Positions 8,297 to 17,316 of a stretch of DNA of 64,000 bases are shown piece after piece (within the stretch, counting starts at the first letter, position 1; each line of letters begins with the position of its first letter). Under the pieces are notes generated by a model. The model was not told where the DNA came from and did no database searches. It worked only from the letters and a program-made list of their open reading frames with translations. The stretch lies in NCBI RefSeq assembly GCF_025515305.1, contig NZ_JAOPHT010000001.1, positions 186,001 through 250,000 of the forward strand. The letters run 5' to 3'. Source of the DNA: Roseicyclus sediminis (GTDB lineage: Bacteria > Pseudomonadota > Alphaproteobacteria > Rhodobacterales > Rhodobacteraceae). The position numbers were made by a program, and so were the translations under genes.

Positions 8297-8716
8297 TTAC
8301 CCGAGAAGCTCGACATCGGTACGGGTCGACAGCTGAAGCCTTTCGGCGCAATTGCCGACACCGCCACATTCCGACACGCCGTTGATCAGGACCCTGCCCA
8401 GCGCCTCGCAGGCGAGCCCGGGAACATCGAATTGCCGCACGCGCGGTACGTCCATCGGCAGCGCGCCGAAATCGAACAGGGTGAGGCGTTCGACCACGCC
8501 GGAGGTGTCGATCAGCACGGTCTCGAGACTGAGCGCCGCGATTTCCTCTCCCAACGCGTTTTCCGCGAGAAAGGTCAGGCGACAGGCGCCGTCGACCGGA
8601 TCGACGCGGTTGAGCTCGAGCGCGAGGCGCTGCCCCTCGTTCGACTGCGCGAGGCCCAAGCCTGGCGCGACCAAACCCAACGCCAGAATCGCACAGGTCA
8701 GTGTCCGCCTGCTCAT
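8297..8716 (-). CDS. Small exported protein of unknown function heading the tonB operon
   Basis: 139 aa, with a signal peptide MSRRTLTCAILALGLVAPGLGLAQ. The mature part contains four cysteines (ACRLTF, LACEAL, SECGGVGNC), probably forming disulfides in the periplasm. I do not recognise the family. A strong GGAGG site 6 nt before the ATG fixes the start. It is the first gene of the exbB-exbD-exbD-tonB unit, so a role with the Ton motor or its partner receptor is inferred from position only. Confidence 0.7.
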   Translation of the reverse strand: MSRRTLTCAILALGLVAPGLGLAQSNEGQRLALELNRVDPVDGACRLTFLAENALGEEIAALSLETVLIDTSGVVERLTLFDFGALPMDVPRVRQFDVPGLACEALGRVLINGVSECGGVGNCAERLQLSTRTDVELLG

Positions 8717-8869
8717 GCCGTTCCTCCGTCGGTTACGGCGCGGCATCGCCCTGACCAGCCGCGCCCTGATTTCCCGGCAGTCAGGCTTACGCAACGGCGT
8801 CCGGAACGTCGATGGACGATTTCCGCGCAGCCCATGCACACGCCGCCGCAAATGCGGAAAAGTGGCAGC

Positions 8870-8914
8870 TTGACTCTGGGATTGGATCGTTCCAGAAGAT
8901 TTGGAACGATCCAG
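8870..8914 (+). promoter_or_regulatory. Promoter with twin LacI-type operators (TTGGAACGATCCAG and its inverse)
   Basis: A TTGACT -35-like hexamer (8870-8875) is followed by two copies of one 14-bp motif in opposite orientations: TTGGATCGTTCCAG (8882-8895) and TTGGAACGATCCAG (8901-8914). The 12-bp cores are exact reverse complements, centres 19 bp apart. The same motif recurs at 19371-19384. Position between -35 and the start of the Gfo/Idh gene suggests repression; a CG-centred inverted repeat is typical of LacI-family sites. Confidence 0.65.
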
Positions 8915-8934
8915 AAATCGCGCGGGAGGTGCAC

Positions 8935-9930
8935 ATGCGTTGGGGACTGATCGGGGCGAGCAACATCGCCGCGTCGCACATGATGGGAGCGATCCGCGCC
9001 AATGGCGGAGAGATCGCATCCGTTCTCAGTTCCTCGGCCGAACGCGCCCGCAGCTATGCCGACGACAACGGCATTCCCGACGGCTTCGCCGATCTCGACG
9101 CGCTCCTCGCGGGCGACATCGACGCGGTCTACATCTCCACCACGAACGAGAAGCATTTTGCCCAGGCCATGGCGGCAATCGCGGCCGGGAAACATGTCCT
9201 GTGCGAAAAGCCGCTGGCGATGACCGTCTCCGACGCCGTGACGATGGTGAAGGCCGCCGGGGATGCCGGCCTGACCTTCGGAACGAATCATCACCTCCGG
9301 AACGCCGGCAGCCACCAGGCGATCCGCGACCTCATTTCCTCGGGGCGGATCGGCGAGGTCCTGTCGATGCGCGTCATGCACGCGGTTTACCTGCCGCCGC
9401 ACCTTCAGGGCTGGCGCATCGACAACCCCGCGGCGGGCGGCGGCGTTATCCCCGATATCGTGGTCCACGACGCGGACACGGTGCGCTTCCACCTCGGCGA
9501 GGACCCGGCAGAGGTCGTGGCGATCCAGACCGCCTCGGCCATGGCTTCGGGTGTCGAGGACAGCGTCATGTCGGTCTGGGAAATGCCGTCCGGCGCGACG
9601 GTGATGACACACGAGAGCTTCACGCACCGCTTCGCCGGAACCGGGATCGAGGTGCACGGGACGCAGGGTTCGATCCGCGCCACCGGCGTCATGACGCAGC
9701 GCCCGACCGGAACCGTCACGCTGGTGACCGAGGCCGGGGAAGAGAACGTGACCTTCTCAGACCACAACCTCTACGTCCGCTCAGTCGCGCTGTTCCAGGA
9801 TGCCGTCGCGGGCAAGGGACGTCCCGCCGCGGACGGTGTCGACGGGGTGAAGTCGCTCGCCGTCGCTGCCGCCGTGGCCGAGGCCGCCAAGTCGGGCCGC
9901 CGCACGGCGGTCGACTACGGAGACATCTGA
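8935..9930 (+). CDS. Gfo/Idh/MocA family oxidoreductase
   Basis: NAD(P)-dependent sugar/cyclitol dehydrogenase or related enzyme, 331 aa. N-terminal Rossmann fold MRWGLIGASNIA, with CEKPLAMT at about residue 95 carrying the EKP catalytic lysine, and a C-terminal alpha/beta domain with GGGVIPDIVVHDADTVRF containing the HD substrate-binding pair. The start at 8935 sits 5 nt after a GGGAGGT site; an upstream in-frame ATG would put coding sequence across the operators. First gene of a tight four-gene operon with CoA transferase, enoyl-CoA hydratase and ALDH. Confidence 0.86.
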   Translation: MRWGLIGASNIAASHMMGAIRANGGEIASVLSSSAERARSYADDNGIPDGFADLDALLAGDIDAVYISTTNEKHFAQAMAAIAAGKHVLCEKPLAMTVSDAVTMVKAAGDAGLTFGTNHHLRNAGSHQAIRDLISSGRIGEVLSMRVMHAVYLPPHLQGWRIDNPAAGGGVIPDIVVHDADTVRFHLGEDPAEVVAIQTASAMASGVEDSVMSVWEMPSGATVMTHESFTHRFAGTGIEVHGTQGSIRATGVMTQRPTGTVTLVTEAGEENVTFSDHNLYVRSVALFQDAVAGKGRPAADGVDGVKSLAVAAAVAEAAKSGRRTAVDYGDI

Positions 9931-9933
9931 GCC

Positions 9934-11505
9934 ATGGGCAAGCTCGTCAGCCTGTCCGAAGCCGCCGCGCGCATTCCCGACGACGCGGTGGTCACGGTCT
10001 CCTCCTCCTCCGCGCTCGGCTGCCCCGATGCGATGCTCGCCGCCATCGGCGCGCGTTTCGACGCCGAGGGGCATCCGCGGAATCTCACCACGCTTCACCC
10101 GATCGCGGCGGGCGACATGTACGGCGTGAAAGGGGTGGATCACATCGCGAAGGACGGATGTCTCGCCACCATCATCGCGGGGTCCTATCCCTCCGGCCCT
10201 TCCTCGCTGCCGATGCCGGAGATCTGGCGCATGGTCACCGAGGACCGCGTCGCCGCCTACAACGTGCCTTCCGGCATCATGTTCGACATGCACCGCGACG
10301 TGGCCGCGCGGCGGCCCGGCGTCCTGACGAAGGTCGGCCTTGAAACCTTCGTCGACCCGATCCGTGAAGGCTGCGCGATGAATGCGCGCGCCGCCGCGCG
10401 GCCCATCGTCTCCCGCGTGGAGTTCGGCGGCGACACCTGGCTCCATTTCCCCAACATCGTGCCGGACGTCGCGATCATCCGCGCGACGACCGCCGACGAG
10501 ACCGGAAACCTGACCTACGAGCACGAGGGCGCCTATCTGGGCGCGCTCGACCAGGCCATCGCGACGCGCAACCACGGCGGCCTCGTCATCGCGCAGGTCA
10601 AGAGGATGACGGCCGCAGGGTCGCTCCGTCCGCATGACGTGCATGTGCCCGGGCACCTTGTGGACCTGATCGTTCTGGCCCCCGACCAGAAGCAGACGAC
10701 CGGGACGGACTACGACCCCGCCATCTCGGGCGAGATCATGCGGCCGTGGGACAGCTTCTCGCTGGCCGAGCACGGCGTCGAGAAGGTGATCGCCCGCCGC
10801 GCCGCGATGGAGCTTCGCCGGGGCATGACCGCCAATCTCGGCTTCGGCATCTCGGCGATGGTGCCGCGCATTCTTCTGGAAGAAGGCCATGCGAAGGCGG
10901 TGACCTGGGCCATCGAGCAGGGCGCGGTGGGCGGCATGCCGCTGACCGGCTTCGCCTTCGGCTGCGCATCGAACGCCGATGCCTTCATGCCCTCGCCCAA
11001 CCAGTTCACCTACTTCCAGGGCGGCGGGTTCGACATGTCGTTCCTGTCCTTCCTCGAGGTGGACGTGGAGGGCAACGTCAACGTCTCCAAGCTCGGTAAG
11101 AAGCCCTACCTCACGGCCGGTTGCGGCGGGTTCGTGGACATCACGGCCCATGCGAAAAAGATCGTCTTCTCGGGCTATTTCGAAGCCGGGGCCACGCTGG
11201 AGCTGACAGATGACGGGTTGCGCGTCGCCACGCCCGGCAAGTTCACCAAGATGGTGCCCGCGGTGGAGCATGTGACCTTCGCCGGGAGCCGCGCGCTTCG
11301 GACCGGTCAGGACGTGCTCTACGTCACCGAGCGCTGCGTCATGCGGCTGACGGAAACCGGCCTCGTCGCCACCGAGATCACGCCGGGCATCGTGCCCGAG
11401 CGGGACATCGTGGCGGCAAGCGAGGGCCGCGTCCGCGTGGCCGAGAATGCGGTTGAGATGCCGAAGTCGCTTTTGCGCGACGCACCAATGGGGTTGAGCC
11501 TGTGA
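9934..11505 (+). CDS. Acyl-CoA:acetate/3-ketoacid CoA-transferase (family I, fused alpha-beta)
   Basis: 523 aa, a single chain with both halves, as in YdiF-type CoA transferases. The catalytic glutamate is predicted at Glu328 in WAIEQGAVGGMP, the conserved EQG motif that forms the glutamyl-CoA intermediate. It would load CoA onto an organic acid made in the pathway. Start codon is 3 nt after the preceding stop, and the stop overlaps the GTG of the enoyl-CoA hydratase gene. Confidence 0.87.
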   Translation: MGKLVSLSEAAARIPDDAVVTVSSSSALGCPDAMLAAIGARFDAEGHPRNLTTLHPIAAGDMYGVKGVDHIAKDGCLATIIAGSYPSGPSSLPMPEIWRMVTEDRVAAYNVPSGIMFDMHRDVAARRPGVLTKVGLETFVDPIREGCAMNARAAARPIVSRVEFGGDTWLHFPNIVPDVAIIRATTADETGNLTYEHEGAYLGALDQAIATRNHGGLVIAQVKRMTAAGSLRPHDVHVPGHLVDLIVLAPDQKQTTGTDYDPAISGEIMRPWDSFSLAEHGVEKVIARRAAMELRRGMTANLGFGISAMVPRILLEEGHAKAVTWAIEQGAVGGMPLTGFAFGCASNADAFMPSPNQFTYFQGGGFDMSFLSFLEVDVEGNVNVSKLGKKPYLTAGCGGFVDITAHAKKIVFSGYFEAGATLELTDDGLRVATPGKFTKMVPAVEHVTFAGSRALRTGQDVLYVTERCVMRLTETGLVATEITPGIVPERDIVAASEGRVRVAENAVEMPKSLLRDAPMGLSL

Positions 11506-12269
11506 GCACGGTCGATCTGCACATCGAGGGTCCGTTCGCGCGGGTCCACCTGAACAACCCTGGCAAACTCAATGCCTTCACGCCCGAGATGCTGCGGCAG
11601 CTGGACGCGCATTGCGAGACCATCGAGGCGGATCTGTCGATCCGCGGCGTGATCGTCTCGGCGGAGGGGGAGCGCGCGTTCTGCGCCGGGGCCGACATCA
11701 TCGGCTGGGGCGCGCTGTCCCCCACCGATTTCGCGCGGAACTGGGTGCGGCTGGGGCACCGTGTGTTCGACCGGCTGGCGCGGCTGTCGAAGCCGACCAT
11801 CGCCGCGATGCAGGGCCACGCCTTCGGCGGCGGGCTGGAACTGGCCACGGCCTGCGACATCCGGGTGATGGCGCCCGGGGCGACGCTCGCGCTGCCCGAG
11901 GCGCAGGTCGGCATCGTGCCCGGCTGGTCGGGGACGCAGCGGCTGGCCCGCCTCATCCCCGAGCCCGTGCTGAAGGAAATGGCGCTCTTCGGACGCCGCC
12001 TTTCGGCGGATCGGGCGATGGCCCTGGGTTACGTCGCGGAGGTGGCGGACGATCCGCTGGCCGCCGCGCGGGAGATCGCCGAAGGCCTTCTGAAGGCCGC
12101 GCCCCGCGCGCACGAGGTGGCGAAGTATCAGATCCACGCCGCGGTGGGCGAAGACCGCGCCGCGATGATCGAGGCGCTCGGCGGCGGTATGGTCGCGGCG
12201 ACCGAGGACAAGGCGGAGGGTGTCGCCGCCTTCTCCGGAAAACGCAAACCGGACTTCAAGGGACGCTGA
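11502..12269 (+). CDS. Enoyl-CoA hydratase/isomerase family protein
   Basis: 255-aa crotonase-fold protein. Oxyanion-hole segments are GERAFCAGADI (about 52-62) and HAFGGGLELATACDI (about 107-121); LPEAQVGIVPGWSGTQRL follows. Hydration or isomerisation of an enoyl-CoA is expected; the exact substrate is not readable. The GTG start overlaps the CoA-transferase stop by 4 nt, so the CoA ester made by that enzyme is the natural candidate substrate (inference). Confidence 0.86.
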   Translation: MSTVDLHIEGPFARVHLNNPGKLNAFTPEMLRQLDAHCETIEADLSIRGVIVSAEGERAFCAGADIIGWGALSPTDFARNWVRLGHRVFDRLARLSKPTIAAMQGHAFGGGLELATACDIRVMAPGATLALPEAQVGIVPGWSGTQRLARLIPEPVLKEMALFGRRLSADRAMALGYVAEVADDPLAAAREIAEGLLKAAPRAHEVAKYQIHAAVGEDRAAMIEALGGGMVAATEDKAEGVAAFSGKRKPDFKGR

Positions 12270-12272
12270 GAC

Positions 12273-13796
12273 ATGACGGAGCTGACCCTTATCCCATCAA
12301 GCGGCGCCACCCTTCCCGCAGCGCCATTCCATGCCCGGCACCTGATCGGCGGCGCATGGCGCGACAGCGCGGACGGCAAGGTGTCCGAGCGGCATTCGCC
12401 CGCGCACGGCGTGCTCGTGAGCGTCGCCGCGAGAGGCGGGCAAGCGGAGGTCGAGGCCGGGGTCGCCGCGGCGCGGGAGGCCTTCGACGCGGGCGACTGG
12501 CCGCGCTGTTCAGGCAAGGACCGGGCGACGATCCTCCTGAAGGTCGCCGACCTGATCGAGCGGAACCTCGACCGGATTGCCCTCCTCGAAACCCTCGAAT
12601 CGGGAAAACCCATCACCCAGGCGCAGGGCGAGATCGCGGGCGCGGCCGACCTCTGGCGCTATGCCGCGGCGCTCGCCCGCACGATGCACGGCGACAGCCA
12701 CAATTCGCTCGGCCCGGACATGCTTGGCCTTGTCCTCAAGGAACCCATCGGCGTGGCGGGCATCATCTGCCCCTGGAACTTCCCGTTCCTGATTGTCAGC
12801 CAAAAGCTGCCCTTCGCGCTCGCCGCCGGCTGCACGGCGGTGGTGAAACCCTCGGAACTGACGCCCTCGACCACGGTCATCCTGGGCGAACTCCTGCAGG
12901 AAGCAGGGCTGCCCGCAGGTGTCGTGAACATCGTGCTGGGTTACGGCGATCCAGTCGGCGCGACGCTGTCCACGCATCCGTGCGTCGACATGGTCTCCTT
13001 CACCGGCTCCACCGCCGTGGGCAAACGCATCGTCGCGGCGGCGAGCGGGACGCTGAAGAAGGTCAGCCTCGAACTCGGCGGCAAGAACCCGCAGGTGATC
13101 TTTCCCGACGCCGACCTCGACCAGGCGGCCGACGCGATCACCTTCGGCGTCTATTTCAACGCCGGCGAATGCTGCAACTCCGGCAGCCGGATCATCGTGC
13201 ATCAGGACGTGGCGCAGGCGCTTGTCGACAAGATCGTGGCGCTGTCCCGGAAGGTGCCGTTCGGCGACCCGCTCGATCCCCGCACACAGGTCGGCGCGAT
13301 CATCTCGCCCGAGCACATGGCCAAGATCCATGGCTACGTGAAGGATGCGCAGGCCTCGGGCGCGGGCGTGGCCCTGGGCGGCGCGGCGCTCGCCCCCGAG
13401 GGGCTGTCGGGGCTGTTTTACCAACCGACCATCGTCACCGGTGTCACGTCCTCGATGCCGATCGCGACCGAGGAAGTCTTCGGCCCTGTCCTCTCGGTCC
13501 TGACCTTCCGCGAAGCCGACGAGGCCATCGCGCTGGCCAATGGCGCAAGCTACGGCCTGTCGGCGGGGGTCTGGAGCCGGGACATCTCGACCTGCCTCGA
13601 CTTCGCGCGGCGGGTGCATGCGGGGACGGTCTGGACCAACACCTGGATGGACGGCTTCGCCGAACTGCCTTTCGGTGGCGTCAAGCAGTCGGGACAGGGG
13701 CGCGAGCTCGGCCGCTACGGGCTGGAGGAATTCCTCGAGGCCAAGACCGTGCAGATGCGCATCGGCGCCACCCGCCGCCCCTGGGTCGCGGCATGA
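12273..13796 (+). CDS. Aldehyde dehydrogenase (betaine-aldehyde-dehydrogenase-like)
   Basis: NAD(P)-dependent aldehyde oxidation, 507 aa. Seen: PWNFP (167-171), FTGSTAVG (243-250), general-base Glu267 in LELGGKNPQ, catalytic Cys301 in FNAGECCNSGSR, and EEVFGPVLSV with NTWMDGF near the C-terminus. Last gene of the operator-controlled operon. It converges with, and ends 2 nt from, the LacI gene on the other strand. Confidence 0.88.
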   Translation: MTELTLIPSSGATLPAAPFHARHLIGGAWRDSADGKVSERHSPAHGVLVSVAARGGQAEVEAGVAAAREAFDAGDWPRCSGKDRATILLKVADLIERNLDRIALLETLESGKPITQAQGEIAGAADLWRYAAALARTMHGDSHNSLGPDMLGLVLKEPIGVAGIICPWNFPFLIVSQKLPFALAAGCTAVVKPSELTPSTTVILGELLQEAGLPAGVVNIVLGYGDPVGATLSTHPCVDMVSFTGSTAVGKRIVAAASGTLKKVSLELGGKNPQVIFPDADLDQAADAITFGVYFNAGECCNSGSRIIVHQDVAQALVDKIVALSRKVPFGDPLDPRTQVGAIISPEHMAKIHGYVKDAQASGAGVALGGAALAPEGLSGLFYQPTIVTGVTSSMPIATEEVFGPVLSVLTFREADEAIALANGASYGLSAGVWSRDISTCLDFARRVHAGTVWTNTWMDGFAELPFGGVKQSGQGRELGRYGLEEFLEAKTVQMRIGATRRPWVAA

Positions 13797-13798
13797 GG

Positions 13799-14833
13799 TC
13801 AGGCGCCCGTCACCTCACCGGGCGTGAAAAGGACCTGAAGGTCCTCGGGCGGTGCACCTTCCATGCGCCGGAGCAGCATCTGTCCCATGGCGTTGCCCGT
13901 GGCGCGAAGGTCCTCGAAGACAGTGTCGATCCGCGGGCGGATGTTGTCGAAGATCGGCGAAGCGCGCTTGGCGATGATGTCGGCGTCGATGCCGGGCGTC
14001 ATTCCGGTGTCCGTCAGCGCGGCCATGGTCACCAGCGCCGTGACCTCGCCCACGCAGACGAACCCGTCGGGCGCCTCGGGCCCGGCGAGCGCCTGCTTCA
14101 GCGCCACGGCCATCCGCTCCCGGTCGGAGTCGAGCGTGACGCCTGCCACGACCTCGTGGCAGACCCCGGCCTCCCGCGCGGCCGACAGGAAGCCGTAGCG
14201 CAGATGCTGGCAGAACGTGAATTTCTCGTCGGGCAGGATCATGCTGAGCCGCCGGCGTCCCTTGGCGACCAGCCGCGCCACGGCGGCCCGCGCGAAAGCC
14301 TCGTTGTCGAAATCGACGAAAGGATGGGGCGTCGTGAATTCCGTTCGCCCATGGCTCACGAAGGGGAACCCGGCCTCCATCAGCAGGCGGACACGCGGGT
14401 CGAAACACTCGGTCCGCGTAAACAGAATTCCGTCGGCGAGGTTGTTGCGAAGGATCGTCCGCACGGGGGCCAGCCGGTTGTCGCCGGGGTCATCCGGCAC
14501 CACGGTCACGGCGTAGCCCGTACCGCGCAGCGCCTCGGTGATTCCCGAGAGAAACTCGTGGGTAAAGCCGAGAAACTCGTGCTCGGTATTGAGCAGAAGC
14601 GTCACGACCTGCGTGCGGCCCGTGCGAAGGCGCCGCGCGGCACGGTCGGGGATATAGCCCAGCCGCTTCGCCGCCTCGGCCACGGTGGCGCGGGTGCGCG
14701 CGGCGATTCGCGGATCGTCGGCCAGCGCGCGGGACACCGTCGCGACGGAGAAACCCGTCGCCTGCGCTATGGTGCGCAGCGTCGGTTTCACAGTGCCGGC
14801 AAGGGCCTGTCCGGATCCGGTGTCGCGCGTCAT
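13799..14833 (-). CDS. LacI-family transcriptional regulator (of the sugar ABC transporter)
   Basis: About 344 aa. The helix-turn-helix LRTIAQATGFSVATVSRAL is followed by the hinge RAARRLRTGRTQVV and a periplasmic-binding-like ligand domain. Divergent from the ABC transporter at 15070, so that is its most likely target, with autoregulation. Start uncertain: ATGs at 14869, 14851 and 14833 are in frame; 14833 gives the usual short leader before the HTH. Candidate AACGTTTCAAT operator elements lie at 14886-14896 and 15017-15027 in the divergent region. Confidence 0.83.
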   Translation of the reverse strand: MTRDTGSGQALAGTVKPTLRTIAQATGFSVATVSRALADDPRIAARTRATVAEAAKRLGYIPDRAARRLRTGRTQVVTLLLNTEHEFLGFTHEFLSGITEALRGTGYAVTVVPDDPGDNRLAPVRTILRNNLADGILFTRTECFDPRVRLLMEAGFPFVSHGRTEFTTPHPFVDFDNEAFARAAVARLVAKGRRRLSMILPDEKFTFCQHLRYGFLSAAREAGVCHEVVAGVTLDSDRERMAVALKQALAGPEAPDGFVCVGEVTALVTMAALTDTGMTPGIDADIIAKRASPIFDNIRPRIDTVFEDLRATGNAMGQMLLRRMEGAPPEDLQVLFTPGEVTGA

Positions 14834-14876
14834 ACGCCTTGGTCGCCCCATGGTTGCAACACGAGTCATCTTGCAG

Positions 14877-15027
14877 CGTTTTGCAAACGTTTCAATACCC
14901 CTGCCTCGCCGCATCTGCATCGCCGCACTGCAGAAAATCGGTTTTTTTACAGGGATATCCACTGGGATCGGATGCAGGGCGCCCATCAATTCAGGGTTGA
15001 CTTTGCCCCGATTTATAACGTTTCAAT
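14877..15027. promoter_or_regulatory. Divergent regulatory region with two AACGTTTCAAT elements
   Basis: The 11-bp string AACGTTTCAAT occurs twice, at 14886-14896 (inside TTGCAAACGTTTCAAT, 14881-14896) and at 15017-15027 (inside TTATAACGTTTCAATTCC), about 131 bp apart. The downstream copy lies 17-20 bp after a TTGACT -35-like hexamer (14997-15002), where it would cover the -10 region of the ABC operon. Two distant half-conserved CG-centred sites suit looping repression by the adjacent LacI protein (inference). Confidence 0.5.
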
Positions 15028-15069
15028 TCCACAGTCCAAACCGGACCTTGGTCAACAGGGAGGAATATC

Positions 15070-16320
15070 ATGACCTTGATGCGGAAACTTCAGATGGGTG
15101 CGGCCGCTCTCGCGCTCTCGACGTCCGTCGCGTCGGCGCAGGGCGTCGAGGTGCTGCACTGGTGGACCTCGGGCGGCGAAGCCGCTGCACTCAACGTCCT
15201 CAAGCAGGACCTCGAGGGCCAGGGCGTCAGCTGGACCGACATGCCCGTCGCAGGCGGCGGCGGCTCGGACGCCATGACCGTCCTTCGCGCCCGCGTCACC
15301 GCCGGCGACCCGCCGACCGCCGTCCAGATGCTCGGCTTCGCGATCCAGGACTGGGCCGCCGAAGGCGCGCTTGCCAACCTCGATACCCTCGCCGACGAGC
15401 AGGGCTGGGAGGCCGTGGTGCCCGAGGCGCTGCAGCGTTTCGCCCGGTATGACGGCCACTGGGTCGCTGCGCCGGTGAACGTGCACTCGACCAACTGGGT
15501 CTGGGCCAATACGGCGCTGATGGAAGAGCTGGGCATTTCCCAGCCGACCACCTGGGACGAATTCGTGGCCGCAATGCAGGCCGCGCAGGACGCCGGCTAC
15601 ACCGCGCTCGCTCATGGCGGGCAGGCATGGCAGGACGCCACCGTCTTCGAATCGATGGTGATGGGCGTCGGCGGGCCGGAGTTCTACCAGGCGTCGATGG
15701 TCGATCTCGACCCCGAGGCGCTGGGTTCGGACCAAATGGTCGAGGCGTTCCAGCGCATGGAGACGCTGCGCGGTTTCGTGGACGACAACTTCTCGGGCCG
15801 CGACTGGAACCTCGCGTCGGCCATGGTGATCAACGGCGAAGCGCTGTTCCAGATCATGGGCGACTGGGCGAAGGGTGAATTCGTGAACGCGGGCCAGACC
15901 GCGGGACAGGAATTCCAGTGCTTCCGCGTGCCCGGCACCGAAGGCACCGTCACCTTCAACTCCGACGAGTTCGCCATGTTCAACGTGTCGGACCCGGCGG
16001 CCCAGGAGGCGCAACTCGCCATGGCCTCGGCCGTGATGAGCCCCGAGTTCCAGATCGCCTTCAACCTCGTTAAGGGTTCGGTGCCCGCGCGCACCGACAT
16101 CCCCAGCGATCAGTTCGACGCTTGTGGCCAGATGGGCATGGCCCAGCTTGCCGCAGCCTCGGCGGGCGGCACGCTGTTCGGCTCCATGGCCCACGGCCAC
16201 GCCAACCCGCCGTCGGTTCAGAACGCGATGTACGACGTGATCACCGCGCACTTCAACGGTGAGTACGACGCCGAGACGGCGGCAGCCGAACTCGTCACCG
16301 CGGTCGAGATCGCCCAGTAA
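15070..16320 (+). CDS. ABC transporter substrate-binding protein, glucose/mannose type
   Basis: Periplasmic family-1 solute-binding protein of 416 aa with signal peptide ending VASAQG. The mature N-terminus [16 protein letters not shown] and the segment [19 protein letters not shown] resemble GtsA-type glucose/mannose-binding proteins. A strong AGGGAGG site precedes the ATG. First gene of an SBP-permease-permease-ATPase operon. The substrate is presumably a sugar; identity not proven. Confidence 0.85.
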   Translation: MTLMRKLQMGAAALALSTSVASAQGVEVLHWWTSGGEAAALNVLKQDLEGQGVSWTDMPVAGGGGSDAMTVLRARVTAGDPPTAVQMLGFAIQDWAAEGALANLDTLADEQGWEAVVPEALQRFARYDGHWVAAPVNVHSTNWVWANTALMEELGISQPTTWDEFVAAMQAAQDAGYTALAHGGQAWQDATVFESMVMGVGGPEFYQASMVDLDPEALGSDQMVEAFQRMETLRGFVDDNFSGRDWNLASAMVINGEALFQIMGDWAKGEFVNAGQTAGQEFQCFRVPGTEGTVTFNSDEFAMFNVSDPAAQEAQLAMASAVMSPEFQIAFNLVKGSVPARTDIPSDQFDACGQMGMAQLAAASAGGTLFGSMAHGHANPPSVQNAMYDVITAHFNGEYDAETAAAELVTAVEIAQ

Positions 16321-16333
16321 AAGGGCGCCTTGC

Positions 16334-16381
16334 GGGCCGGCCCTTGCGGGGCCGGCCCCACCTTCCGGGCGGGACGCCCGG
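16334..16381 (+). other. GC-rich tandem hairpins between binding protein and permease genes
   Basis: A 10-bp stem (GGGCCGGCCC at 16334-16343 pairs with 16349-16358) is followed by a smaller CCGGGC/GCCCGG stem (16365-16370 with 16376-16381). There is no T-run. Such stems after a binding-protein gene usually stabilise the upstream message or attenuate read-through, giving more binding protein than permease. Confidence 0.6.
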
Positions 16382-16407
16382 ACATCACCGAACAAGGGGA
16401 GGGTGGC

Positions 16408-17316
16408 ATGGCCGCAACCGACGGTTTCGCCGGGTCCGGAGCGGATTTCCGCACGCGACTTCAGAACTGGCTGCCGAAGATCGTGCTGGCGCCGTCCTTC
16501 GCGATCATGGTGATCTTCGTCTACGGCTTCATCGCCTTCACCATTTACCTCAGCTTCACCGACAGCCGGATGCTTCCGTCCTTCGGCTGGGTCGGCTGGG
16601 ACAACTACGACCGGCTGTTCCGCATCCGCGAATGGAACGTCGCGATCAAGAACCTCGCGATCTTCGCCTCGCTCTACATCGTGATCTCTACGATCATCGG
16701 GCTGCTCCTCGCCATCTTCCTCGACCAGAAGATCCGCGGCGAAGGCGTCCTGAGGCCCATCTTCCTTTATCCCATGGCGCTGTCGTTCATCGTGACCGGC
16801 ACGGCGTGGAAGTGGTTCCTCGACCCAGGCATCGGCATCGAGAACACGATGCATCTCTGGGGCTTCGAGAATTTCAGTTTCGACTGGATCAAGGACCGCG
16901 AAATGGCGATCTACACCGTCGTCATCGCCGCGGTCTGGCAATCCTCTGGCTTCGTCATGGCGATGTTCCTCGCGGGCCTGCGCGGGATCGACAACGAGAT
17001 CCTGAAGGCCGCCCAGATGGACGGCGCGTCGAACTTTCAGCTTTACCGGCGGATCATCCTGCCACAGTTGCGCCCCGCGTTCCTGTCGGCCTTCGTCATC
17101 CTCAGCCACCTTGCGATCAAGAGCTATGACCTCGTCATCGCGCTGACGGGCGGCGGGCCCGGCAATGCCACGGCGCTGCCAGCGACCTTCATGTATTCCT
17201 ACACCTTCACGCGGAACCAGATGGGGATCGGCGCCTCTTCGGCGGTGATCATGCTGATGACCATCGCGGCGATCATGATCCCGTATCTCTACGCCGAACT
17301 GAAGGAGAAGAAGTGA
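16408..17316 (+). CDS. Sugar ABC transporter permease (MalF/GtsB type)
   Basis: 302-aa inner-membrane permease with six predicted TM helices. The cytoplasmic EAA-type loop is visible as ILKAAQMDGASNFQLYRRIILPQLRP (about 217-242; read in two pieces ILKAAQMDGAS and RRIILPQLRP), which docks with the ATPase. Start ATG at 16408 follows GGGGAGGG. Its TGA overlaps the next permease's ATG. Confidence 0.87.
   Translation: MAATDGFAGSGADFRTRLQNWLPKIVLAPSFAIMVIFVYGFIAFTIYLSFTDSRMLPSFGWVGWDNYDRLFRIREWNVAIKNLAIFASLYIVISTIIGLLLAIFLDQKIRGEGVLRPIFLYPMALSFIVTGTAWKWFLDPGIGIENTMHLWGFENFSFDWIKDREMAIYTVVIAAVWQSSGFVMAMFLAGLRGIDNEILKAAQMDGASNFQLYRRIILPQLRPAFLSAFVILSHLAIKSYDLVIALTGGGPGNATALPATFMYSYTFTRNQMGIGASSAVIMLMTIAAIMIPYLYAELKEKK

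Noticed and set aside
11612-15073. A 1153-codon open frame on the plus strand
   Set aside because: It runs across the ECH, ALDH and LacI genes in other frames, is rich in Arg/Gly/Pro of no family, and is a product of the high G+C codon bias.
16334-16381. The SBP-permease hairpins as a riboswitch
   Set aside because: Simple stems inside an operon with no conserved aptamer-like junction.
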